37,704 nt of DNA from contig NZ_JRPA02000015.1 in the NCBI RefSeq assembly GCF_000765675.1, forward strand, positions 1 to 37,704, read 5' to 3'. How positions within the stretch are numbered: position 1 is the first letter of the stretch; each line of letters starts with the position of its first letter. Both the position numbers and the translations under genes were made by a program. Shown piece after piece: positions 31,296 through 37,704 of the stretch. Below the pieces are notes generated by a model. It was not told the origin of the DNA. It was given only the letters and a program-made list of their open reading frames with translations, and did not search any database. Origin of the DNA: Helicobacter sp. MIT 05-5294. GTDB lineage: Bacteria > Campylobacterota > Campylobacteria > Campylobacterales > Helicobacteraceae.

Positions 31296-32720
31296 GTGCA
31301 AAAATTGGCAATTTTTAGAGAATACGATATTCGTGGGATTTATAATGAGGATTTAACGCGAGAAAATGTTACGCGCATTGGCTATCTTTTGGGATTGGAA
31401 TTGCAAAAAAGAGGCGGCAAAAATTTGGGCATTGGATACGATGCGCGTGTGCATTCGGAGATAATTTTTGATTGGTTTTGTCAAGGCGTGTTTGCAAGTG
31501 GCGCAGTGGCGTATCATTTGGGTAGGATTCCAACTCCTGTGGGGTATTTCGCGCTTTATAGTGAGTTTAAGATAGAATCACAAGTGCTTAAACTTGATGG
31601 AAGCGTGATGATTACAGGCTCACACAACCCGCCAAAATACAATGGATTTAAGATTACGCTTTGTAAAGAGCCGTTTTTTGGCGAGGAAATTTACGCGCTA
31701 GAGCGGGAGTTTTACGCGCTAGATTTTGAAGAAGTTGCGCAGAAGATTCCACCTCATATTGAGCCACAAAAGTTAAATGTTTTGGATTTGTATGTGGATT
31801 ATTTGGCAAAAGAGTTTGCGCATCTTAAAGGGCTAGAATTGCCTCTTGCAATAGATTGTGGCAATGGAATCGCAGGGGTTGGAATCGGGCGTATTTTGGA
31901 GCGTTTGGGGATTCCATTTAAAGGCTTGTTTTTTGAACCCGATGGGAATTTCCCAAACCACCACCCAGACCCTAGCGAGGAAAAGAATCTACAAGAATTA
32001 AAAAACGAAGTTGCCAAAATGGGAGGTGTTGGATTCGCATTTGATGGAGATGGCGATAGATTGGCGTTAATCAAACACACGCAAAAAGGCGAAAAAGTTT
32101 ATAAAGGCGATGAACTTGCCATCGTTTTTGCTCATACGATTCCAAATCCTATTGTTATTGGTGAGGTGAAATGCTCCTTAAATATGTATGAAAGCATTGA
32201 TAAAATCGGGCAGAGCATTATGTATAAAACAGGACATAGCAATCTTAAAGTCAAGCTTAAAGAAAGTGGCGCACATATGGCGTTTGAAGTCAGTGGGCAT
32301 ATTTTTTTCAATGATAGGTATTTTGGGTTTGATGACGCGACTTATGCTGCGTTGCGCGTATTAGAATTGCTCAAACAAAGCGGTTTAGAGTTTGATAAAG
32401 TGCTAGAATCTTTGCCGAAACTCTATTCTACTGATGAAATAAAAATAGAAACTTGCGAGGAGAAAAAGTTTGTTTTGGTTGAAAAACTCAAAAATCTTTT
32501 GGAGAATCCCGCAAGTCTCCCCAAAGATTTTCCAAAGATTCTTAAAATCATTTCTATTGATGGGGTGCGCGTGATTTTTGAACAAGGCTGGGGGCTTGTG
32601 CGAGCAAGCAACACAACGCCCGTGCTTGTAACGCGCTTTGAAGCCAAAAGTTTAGAATCCCTTGAAAACTATCAAAACGCACTTTTGGGATTGCTAGAAT
32701 CCATACTTAAGGAGAAATAA
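31296..32720 (+). CDS. algC: Phosphomannomutase/phosphoglucomutase
   Basis: This 474-residue alpha-D-phosphohexomutase has all three signatures: ITGSHNPPKYNGFK with the catalytic phospho-serine (near residue 108), FDGDGDRLAL as the Mg site, and GEVKCS / FEVSGHIFFNDRYFGFDDATYAALRVLELL for sugar recognition. It supplies Man-1-P or Glc-1-P for GDP-mannose/GDP-fucose and LPS sugars, which fits the fucosyltransferase-like genes in the glycan locus. The start is GTG 31296 behind AAGGAAA (31286-31292). It ends TAATG with pyrC. Whether mannose or glucose phosphate is preferred is not visible. Confidence 0.9.
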   Translation: MQKLAIFREYDIRGIYNEDLTRENVTRIGYLLGLELQKRGGKNLGIGYDARVHSEIIFDWFCQGVFASGAVAYHLGRIPTPVGYFALYSEFKIESQVLKLDGSVMITGSHNPPKYNGFKITLCKEPFFGEEIYALEREFYALDFEEVAQKIPPHIEPQKLNVLDLYVDYLAKEFAHLKGLELPLAIDCGNGIAGVGIGRILERLGIPFKGLFFEPDGNFPNHHPDPSEEKNLQELKNEVAKMGGVGFAFDGDGDRLALIKHTQKGEKVYKGDELAIVFAHTIPNPIVIGEVKCSLNMYESIDKIGQSIMYKTGHSNLKVKLKESGAHMAFEVSGHIFFNDRYFGFDDATYAALRVLELLKQSGLEFDKVLESLPKLYSTDEIKIETCEEKKFVLVEKLKNLLENPASLPKDFPKILKIISIDGVRVIFEQGWGLVRASNTTPVLVTRFEAKSLESLENYQNALLGLLESILKEK

Positions 32721-33724
32721 TGGAACAAATTACGCTCAAATCCCCTTTGGATATGCACCTGCATTTGCGTGATGGAGAAGTGTTAAAGAGTGTTGCAAAA
32801 TACACTGCTAAAAGCTTCAGTGGCGCACTTGTAATGCCAAACCTTAATCCCCCAATTCTTAATGTGGATTCTGCACTTGCTTACAAACAACGAATCTTAG
32901 AGGCAATGGGTGAGGAAAAATTCAACCCGATGATGTCGCTGTATTTGACAGAGAGTTTGGATAGAAATGAGCTACTTAAGGCAAAGGATAATGGGATTTG
33001 TTTTCTCAAACTTTATCCTAAAGGCGCGACAACAGGCAGTGAAAATGGAGTAAGCGAGATTTTGAATCCAAAAATCTTGGAGATTTTGGAGATTGCGCAG
33101 GAATTGGATTTGATTTTAAGCATTCATGGAGAAAGCAATGGATTTGTGCTAGAGCGTGAAGCGGAATTTCATCAGGTTTTCATAGAGCTCGCAGAGACTT
33201 TTCCGCGTCTTAAAATTATCTTTGAACATTTAAGTGATAGACGCTCCATTGCCGTGGTGGAAAAATACCCAAATCTTTATGCAACTTTGACTTTGCACCA
33301 TATTAGTATGAGTTTGGACGATGTGATTGGCGGTGCGCTAAATCCTCACGCGTTTTGTAAGCCTATTTTAAAAACCCCCAAAGATAGGGACGCGCTTAGA
33401 GAAGTCGCCTTAAATGCGCATTCAAAATTCTCCTTTGGTAGCGATTCTGCTCCGCATTTACAAGGAAGTAAAGAGAATGCAAAAGGCGCGGCAGGGATTT
33501 TTAGCGCACCGATTCTTTTGCCAACTCTTGCGATGATATTTGAAGCGCACGATAAAATGGACAATTTAGAACGCTTTGTAAGCCTCAATGCGCAAAGAAT
33601 CTATGGAATCCATGCAAGTGATAAACAAGTGATATTGGTCAAAAAACCTATGGCGATTCCGCACGAGATTCATGGAATTGTCCCGCTAAATGCCGGTGGT
33701 TCGCTCACTTGGAGTTTTGGCTAA
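32720..33724 (+). CDS. pyrC: Dihydroorotase (class II)
   Basis: This 334-residue zinc enzyme closes carbamoyl-aspartate to dihydroorotate in pyrimidine synthesis. It keeps the intact DMHLHLRDG motif (HxH, 11-19), KLYPKGATT with the carboxylated Lys, SIHGES and EHLSDR histidines, TLTLHHISM and the final GSDSAPH. It contrasts with the ligand-less homologue at 27902. Both stop codons and starts overlap by one base with algC and coaD, so it is embedded in a coupled operon. Confidence 0.95.
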   Translation: MEQITLKSPLDMHLHLRDGEVLKSVAKYTAKSFSGALVMPNLNPPILNVDSALAYKQRILEAMGEEKFNPMMSLYLTESLDRNELLKAKDNGICFLKLYPKGATTGSENGVSEILNPKILEILEIAQELDLILSIHGESNGFVLEREAEFHQVFIELAETFPRLKIIFEHLSDRRSIAVVEKYPNLYATLTLHHISMSLDDVIGGALNPHAFCKPILKTPKDRDALREVALNAHSKFSFGSDSAPHLQGSKENAKGAAGIFSAPILLPTLAMIFEAHDKMDNLERFVSLNAQRIYGIHASDKQVILVKKPMAIPHEIHGIVPLNAGGSLTWSFG

Positions 33725-34257
33725 TGTCTAAAATTGCAGTATATCCCGGCACTTTTGACCCAATTACCAAGGGGCATTTAGATGTGATTTGGCGCGCGTG
33801 TAAGTTGTTTGATGCGTTGATTATCGCCGTGGCGAAGTCTAGTAGCAAAAATCCGCTTTTTTCTCTTGCAGAGCGCGTTGATATGGTGAATCTCGCGATT
33901 TTGGAATCTCAAGAGATTGCTTCTCGTGTGCGCGTGTATGCATTTGATAATTTAATCGCAGATTTCGCTAAGGAGCATCAAGTCAAAGTCCTTGTGCGTG
34001 GGCTTAGGGCTGTAAGTGATTTTGAATACGAATTGCAAATGGGCTATGCTAATGCGTCTTTGAATCGTGAGTTGGAGACGATTTATTTAATGCCCTCACT
34101 CCAAAATGCTTTTATTAGCTCCACGGTGGTGCGTTCGATTCTTTTGCATGGAGGGGAGATTGCGCATTTAGTGCCAAATTCTGTTAAGGCGCGAATTGAC
34201 AGCTTAAGGGCGTCAAAAAATACAGAATCCAACGATTGCGATTCTAAGGATTCTTAA
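33724..34257 (+). CDS. coaD: Phosphopantetheine adenylyltransferase
   Basis: This 177-residue cytosolic enzyme makes dephospho-CoA from phosphopantetheine and [21 protein letters not shown] holds the T-x-G-H nucleotidyltransferase motif, [26 protein letters not shown] the substrate loop, and ISSTVVRSI the second ATP motif. I chose ATG 33724, which overlaps the pyrC stop; a TTG 15 bases upstream is less likely. The C terminus is slightly longer than usual. The next gene starts directly after its TAA. Confidence 0.96.
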   Translation: MSKIAVYPGTFDPITKGHLDVIWRACKLFDALIIAVAKSSSKNPLFSLAERVDMVNLAILESQEIASRVRVYAFDNLIADFAKEHQVKVLVRGLRAVSDFEYELQMGYANASLNRELETIYLMPSLQNAFISSTVVRSILLHGGEIAHLVPNSVKARIDSLRASKNTESNDCDSKDS

Positions 34258-34830
34258 ATGTATTGTGTCATAGAGGGGATTGATACAAGCGGGAAAAGCA
34301 CACAGATTCGGGCATTAAAGGAAATCTATAAACAGGCAGTTTTTACCTTTGAACCCGGTGCGACAGAGGTTGGCAAAGAGATTCGCAGGATTTTGTTAGA
34401 ACAAAACAATTTTCATTTGAGCGCACAAACGGAAGTTTTGTTATTTTTGGCGGACAGAGCCGAGCATAGTGCGCAGGTTTTGCAACCTAATTTGAATCGT
34501 CTCATCATTAGCGACCGCAGTTTGATTTCGGGTATCGCATACGCAAAAGACTTTGATTTTGGGATTTTAAAGAGTTTGAATCTGTTTGCGACGCGTGGAA
34601 TCTTGCCCAATAAAGTTGTGTTGCTAGAATTAAATCAAGAAGTCCTTGAAGCGCGATTGGGCGCAAAAAGTGAGGATAAAATAGAAAGTCGCGGAATCGC
34701 ATATTTGCTTGAGCTTCAAGAGCGACTAGGGGTGGTTATTGAGGGGTTGGGCATAGAATCGCTTAGGATTCCTGCGGATTTGCCACAAGCGACAATTACA
34801 GCTAGAATCGTGGATTTTATCAACGCATAA
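34258..34830 (+). CDS. tmk: Thymidylate kinase
   Basis: This 190-residue P-loop kinase phosphorylates dTMP to dTDP. EGIDTSGKSTQI (6-17) is the P-loop, FEPGATEVGKEIR the substrate region and DRSLISGIAYA the DR(Y/S) motif. It begins on the base after the coaD stop, an order (coaD-tmk-ComF-like) also found in H. pylori from memory. It links to dcd in this window through dTTP supply. Confidence 0.95.
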   Translation: MYCVIEGIDTSGKSTQIRALKEIYKQAVFTFEPGATEVGKEIRRILLEQNNFHLSAQTEVLLFLADRAEHSAQVLQPNLNRLIISDRSLISGIAYAKDFDFGILKSLNLFATRGILPNKVVLLELNQEVLEARLGAKSEDKIESRGIAYLLELQERLGVVIEGLGIESLRIPADLPQATITARIVDFINA

Positions 34831-35402
34831 TGCGCTGTTTGATTTGTGGAGATTGGACCTTTGCGACTTTTTGCAAGGCGTGTTTGGAGAGCATTAAAAT
34901 CGTCCCAAGATGTAGAGAAATGGGAGATTTTAAGGTTTATAGTTTTTTTACTTTTAGTGAGATTGAATATCTGCTCCACACGAAATATCAAGTGATAGGC
35001 AGCAAAGTCTATGGAATCCTAGCCAAAAAGGCAAGTCAATACCTTAAGAATGCTTTAGAGATTCCGCTTAATGCCTATGCGGTTGGGATTGATGATAAGG
35101 TGAGTGCGTCGGGTTACGCGCATAATGCGATTTTGTTGTATCACTTTAAGAAAGCCGGGCTACAACCTCTGTATCAGACGCTGTATGCGAAAAATCTAGT
35201 CTCGTATGCGGGAAAAAATCTTAAATTCCGCCAACAAAACCCGCGCGAATTTTATCTTAAGCGAGAAATATGTGGCAAAGAGATTGTGCTAGTCGATGAT
35301 ATTATCACCACAGGCTTGACGCTAGAGGAAGCAAAAGGGTTTTTGGAATCCAAAGGCGCGAAAGTTTTAAACGCTTTTGTTCTAGCAGACGCGAGATATT
35401 AA
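34830..35402 (+). CDS. ComF-like phosphoribosyltransferase
   Basis: This 190-residue protein has an N-terminal zinc-finger-like pattern C-x2-C...C-x2-C (CLICGDWTFATFCKACL, 3-19) and a C-terminal type I phosphoribosyltransferase fold with the PRPP loop VLVDDIITTGLTLEEA (about 154-169). ComF proteins take part in natural DNA uptake, and Helicobacter is often competent; the biochemical role remains unclear. TAATG overlap with tmk makes it the last gene of the operon. The convergent HDOD gene lies 141 bases on. Confidence 0.85.
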   Translation: MRCLICGDWTFATFCKACLESIKIVPRCREMGDFKVYSFFTFSEIEYLLHTKYQVIGSKVYGILAKKASQYLKNALEIPLNAYAVGIDDKVSASGYAHNAILLYHFKKAGLQPLYQTLYAKNLVSYAGKNLKFRQQNPREFYLKREICGKEIVLVDDIITTGLTLEEAKGFLESKGAKVLNAFVLADARY

Positions 35403-35461
35403 GGGATTTAGGAGCTTTTTGCTTGTTAGCTAAAGATTTGTGAAACCTAAAGAGAGATTGT

Positions 35462-35511
35462 AGAATCCTAAATCCACTCTTGCAAGGCGCACGGGGTGGA
35501 TTTAAGATTCT
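35462..35511. terminator. Long hairpin between convergent genes
   Basis: 16-bp arms 35462-35477 and 35496-35511 with one mismatch and an 18-nt loop. There is no clear U-run on either strand. Position between convergent ends suggests a shared transcription stop or mRNA-stabilising structure. Confidence 0.5.
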
Positions 35512-35543
35512 TGAATGCAAAATCTTGCAATGGGCGATGGAAT

Positions 35544-36401
35544 CTAATCGTCTATGTCTTTCATCATATTATCTTGCGCGGCTTTTGGGAGCTTTGCCAA
35601 GAAGTTACCCATATTGAAATCAACTCCTTGATTGGTTGCTTCGTTGATTAGGGCAATGGATTTTTTAGAATTAAAAGCACTTAAAGGGTGGTAAGGCTCA
35701 AAAAGACAATTCGTAACTGCCAACGCATAGGCACTTTTTTTGATTTCGCTAGAAGCTGCGTGGGGGTTTTCTATGTGGGTGATACTTTGGACAAGTCTTT
35801 CGTCAAACTGCCAATAATCAAACAAGAATCCCAAAAACGCTACATGATCTACGCCGCAATATTGGTTTTCTAATTCAAAAACATTTTGGAAATTATACGC
35901 TTGATTTTCGCTTAGAAATTCTTTGTCTTTGCCGGATTTAAGAAGCATATCAGCGAGTAAAATCATACCCAATCGCAACAACATAGCGCACGGCACAAGC
36001 TCGTTTGAAAGGGCTTTGTCTTCTTCTTGTAACCAAGTTGAAATGAAATCCACTTCATTAGAGCAATTCGCCAAAAACACGCCTGTATCCAATCCATAAG
36101 GTGAAACATCAATGGAGAAGTTAGAACGAATAGAGTTTGCAAGAACAACATTTTTGATATTGCTAATACCAAGCAAGGAAACGACTTGTTGGATTGTGGT
36201 AACTTGATGAGAAAAGCCATAAAACGGCGAGTTTGCAAGGCGCAAAAGTTCGGCAATCAACAAAGGGTCTTTGGAAATAATCGCAACGACTTTGCTAATC
36301 TCTAAATCCGCCCCGCTAGAATCAATATAATCACGCAATTCAATTACGGTTTTAGGGAGGGGTGGTAAATCTTTGATGGTCTCTAAAAGTAATTCATTCA
36401 T
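35544..36401 (-). CDS. HDOD-domain signalling protein
   Basis: This 285-residue cytosolic protein is almost entirely one HDOD domain: LPPLPKTVIELRDYI, VVAIISKDPLLIAELLRLANSPFYGFSHQVTTIQQVVSLLGISNIKNVVL (about 36-87), followed by the helical remainder. HDOD proteins resemble HD phosphohydrolases without the metal residues and act in signalling, motility or stress regulation. No extra output domain is present. A start at 36401 is supported by AGGAAG just upstream on the minus strand. The gene is divergent from mqnA. Confidence 0.85.
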   Translation of the reverse strand: MNELLLETIKDLPPLPKTVIELRDYIDSSGADLEISKVVAIISKDPLLIAELLRLANSPFYGFSHQVTTIQQVVSLLGISNIKNVVLANSIRSNFSIDVSPYGLDTGVFLANCSNEVDFISTWLQEEDKALSNELVPCAMLLRLGMILLADMLLKSGKDKEFLSENQAYNFQNVFELENQYCGVDHVAFLGFLFDYWQFDERLVQSITHIENPHAASSEIKKSAYALAVTNCLFEPYHPLSAFNSKKSIALINEATNQGVDFNMGNFLAKLPKAAQDNMMKDIDD

Positions 36402-36501
36402 TGAAAACTTCCTATCCTGATGTTTTTTGGAATTAATTTATTATTTTATAGTATTTTTAGTAAAACATTACTTTATGAAGTGATTAAATTTAAAAAAATG
36501 A

Positions 36502-36507
36502 TATAAA
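36502..36507 (+). promoter_or_regulatory. Likely -10 box of mqnA
   Basis: TATAAA preceded by an A-rich stretch, 45 bases before the mqnA ATG in the divergent gap. A similar TATAAAAT on the other strand (about 36443-36450) could serve the HDOD gene. Confidence 0.4.
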
Positions 36508-36551
36508 ATTATCAATAAATGGTAAAATAAGGAAAATTTTAAGGGGATTCT

Positions 36552-37253
36552 ATGCGTTTCGGCAAAATTGACTATCTCAATCTTTTACCTTTTGAAGTTT
36601 TTGTTCGCTCTTATCCAAAACCCTCGCATTTTGGAATCTTTTATAACAAGAAAAAATCCTACCCCGCAAAGCTGAATCGCGAATTTTTATTTGGACGCAT
36701 TGACGCGGGATTTGTGTCTTCTATCACTGCGCTTCGGGCTAGAAAAGAGCGTTTTAAGGCGACGCAAGTAGGAATCGTAGCGCGTAAAGAGGTTTTAAGT
36801 GTGATTTGTTTACCAAAGGAAAAGGGCGAAGATTACCAATCTGCTACTTCCAACGCGCTTTTAAAAGTTTTGAAGCTTCAAGGGCGCGTATTGATTGGAG
36901 ATAGGGCATTGGTAGAAGTGCTAAAGCAAGAATCCCAAAAAAGGCAAGATTATGTGGATTTGGGTAAATTTTGGGTAAAACGGGAGCATTTGCCCTTTGT
37001 CTTTGGGAGATTATGCGTGAAAAAAAATTGCGCCTTTTATGAGAGATTAGTCCAAGCTTTTTATAAAAAACGCGTGAAGATTCCGTATTTCTGTCTCGCC
37101 AAAGCGTCAAAAACAAGCGGAATCGCTAAGAATGAGATTTTGAATTATCTCAAAGTCTTATCCTATCGGATTGACAAAAAAGCAAATTTTGGCGTGGAGA
37201 GATTCTATCGGAATCTAAGGATTTTAGGGATTAAAGCCCCACGAAGATTCTAG
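36552..37253 (+). CDS. mqnA: Chorismate dehydratase (futalosine pathway)
   Basis: This 233-residue member of the periplasmic-binding-like MqnA/MqnD superfamily dehydrates chorismate to 3-enolpyruvyl-benzoate, the first step of futalosine-type menaquinone synthesis. It begins FGKIDYLNLLPFEVF, followed by AKLNREFLFGRIDAGFVSSITAL, and ends YRIDKKANFGVERFYRNL, characteristic of epsilon-type MqnA. It is shorter than MqnA of other phyla. A strong AAGGGG (36541-36546) precedes the ATG. It pairs with the deaminase at 30040. Confidence 0.8.
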   Translation: MRFGKIDYLNLLPFEVFVRSYPKPSHFGIFYNKKKSYPAKLNREFLFGRIDAGFVSSITALRARKERFKATQVGIVARKEVLSVICLPKEKGEDYQSATSNALLKVLKLQGRVLIGDRALVEVLKQESQKRQDYVDLGKFWVKREHLPFVFGRLCVKKNCAFYERLVQAFYKKRVKIPYFCLAKASKTSGIAKNEILNYLKVLSYRIDKKANFGVERFYRNLRILGIKAPRRF

Positions 37254-37263
37254 TGCTTTGTAG

Positions 37264-37314
37264 TGTGCGCCACCACCTTGCCTCATTGTGTGGCGTGAGG
37301 CAATGTAGCGCACA
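37264..37314. repeat. Nested hairpin after mqnA
   Basis: Outer arms TGTGCGC (37264-37270)/GCGCACA (37308-37314) and inner arms TTGCCTCA (37278-37285)/TGAGGCAA (37296-37303). It could end or protect the mqnA transcript; it abuts the repeat copy at 37305. Confidence 0.65.
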
Positions 37315-37354
37315 TTGTATGAGCAATTTGCCCATACTTGCAAATCCATAATCT
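37305..37354 (+). repeat. Diverged copy of the kpsC-spacer element
   Basis: Fifty bases align without gaps to 17086-17135 with about nine differences, ending in CAAATCCATAATCT. The left half of the element is not recognisable here. Confidence 0.6.
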
Positions 37355-37638
37355 AAGCAACTAAAGAATACAACAATGGAATCCCAAAAATCCGCATTAC
37401 ATTACAATCCAAACCAAAGCCTAATGCAAAACTCACAGACAAGAAAAGGCAACCTTGATTTTCTCTAAAACAAGTTTTAGGGAAATCTTTCCTTATTGCC
37501 CGTTTATCTTACATATTGGTTTTTGCCTTTTGTCATTATGCGGAATCTCGCAATGACGCAGTGGTAGAATCCTCTTAAGTTTTATCATTATAGATTTGCA
37601 AGTGTGGGGGGGTGAGTTGCTAACGCAACACACGCCAC

Positions 37639-37656
37639 GAGATTCTAACGAATCTC
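37639..37656. repeat. REP-like hairpin GAGATTC-TAAC-GAATCTC
   Basis: Exact 7-bp arms followed by TCGCAATGACA. The 'CGCAATGAC' word recurs in all three repeat spacers of the window and resembles the widespread 'GTCATTGCGAG' intergenic repeats of bacteria. Confidence 0.6.
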
Positions 37657-37704
37657 TCGCAATGACAATAAACAATGCAGAATCCCACAATCACAATAAA
37701 CAAT

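Larger units (their letters stand above)
37254..37704. other. Repeat-rich spacer after mqnA
   Basis: No gene seen. Contents: a nested hairpin (37264-37314), a diverged copy of the kpsC-spacer element (37305-37354), an inverted fragment of the same with a G7 run (37588-37612; G7 at 37606-37612), and REP-like words 'TTGTCATTATGCGG..' and 'ATCTCTCGCAATGACA'. Confidence 0.6.

Overview
The window looks like the chromosome of a Helicobacter-type Campylobacterota. Evidence: an AT-rich, tightly packed layout; start/stop overlaps (TAATG, ATGA) at most gene junctions; two genes of the futalosine menaquinone route; a murF with an N-terminal membrane part; a ddl - hydrolase - murF - HIT order and a dcd/accB/accC cluster familiar from H. 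pylori; long poly-G tracts in surface-glycan genes; and a FlaC-like short flagellin. The species cannot be fixed from the sequence alone; an enteric/enterohepatic Helicobacter is my best guess.

Region 1 (1-1200): a minus-strand Panacea/SocA-like gene with a good sigma-70 promoter, followed one base later by a small reading frame split by an in-frame TAG. Oppositely oriented copies of a 22-bp palindromic sequence flank this cassette.

Region 2 (1213-17016): surface-glycan locus. wecB and wecC make UDP-ManNAcA. They are followed, with overlapping junctions, by a 1481-residue methyltransferase/double glycosyltransferase, a DUF6270-like protein, and two related fucosyltransferase-fold proteins. 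The last three each carry a G11-G12 tract close to the 3' end, a phase-variation signature. The operon ends in a 22-codon gene stub. An ~800-bp non-coding island follows. It holds what I read as a type I toxin-antitoxin locus: a 22-residue hydrophobic peptide on the minus strand and an antisense RNA from a perfect TTGACA-N17-TATAAT promoter inside the peptide gene, all between two degenerate direct repeats. Then comes a KpsC-type capsule Kdo transferase fused to an extra N-terminal glycosyltransferase domain.

Region 3 (17017-26432): repeat-rich spacer, dcd (minus), accB-accC, a flagellin-like gene with a sigma-54-type promoter, a CitMHS-type transporter (minus), dapF, ddl, an alpha/beta hydrolase and murF, i.e. 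nucleotide, lipid and peptidoglycan functions.

Region 4 (26515-37253): a nearly gap-free series of HIT protein, SIMPL protein, a dihydroorotase-like protein lacking its metal ligands, MscS channel, aminodeoxyfutalosine deaminase, phosphomannomutase/phosphoglucomutase, active-type pyrC, coaD, tmk and a ComF-like phosphoribosyltransferase. Convergent to it is an HDOD gene, and divergent from that is mqnA. The window ends in another repeat-rich spacer (37254-37704) sharing elements with the one after kpsC.

No rRNA, tRNA, CRISPR array or recognisable transposase was seen.
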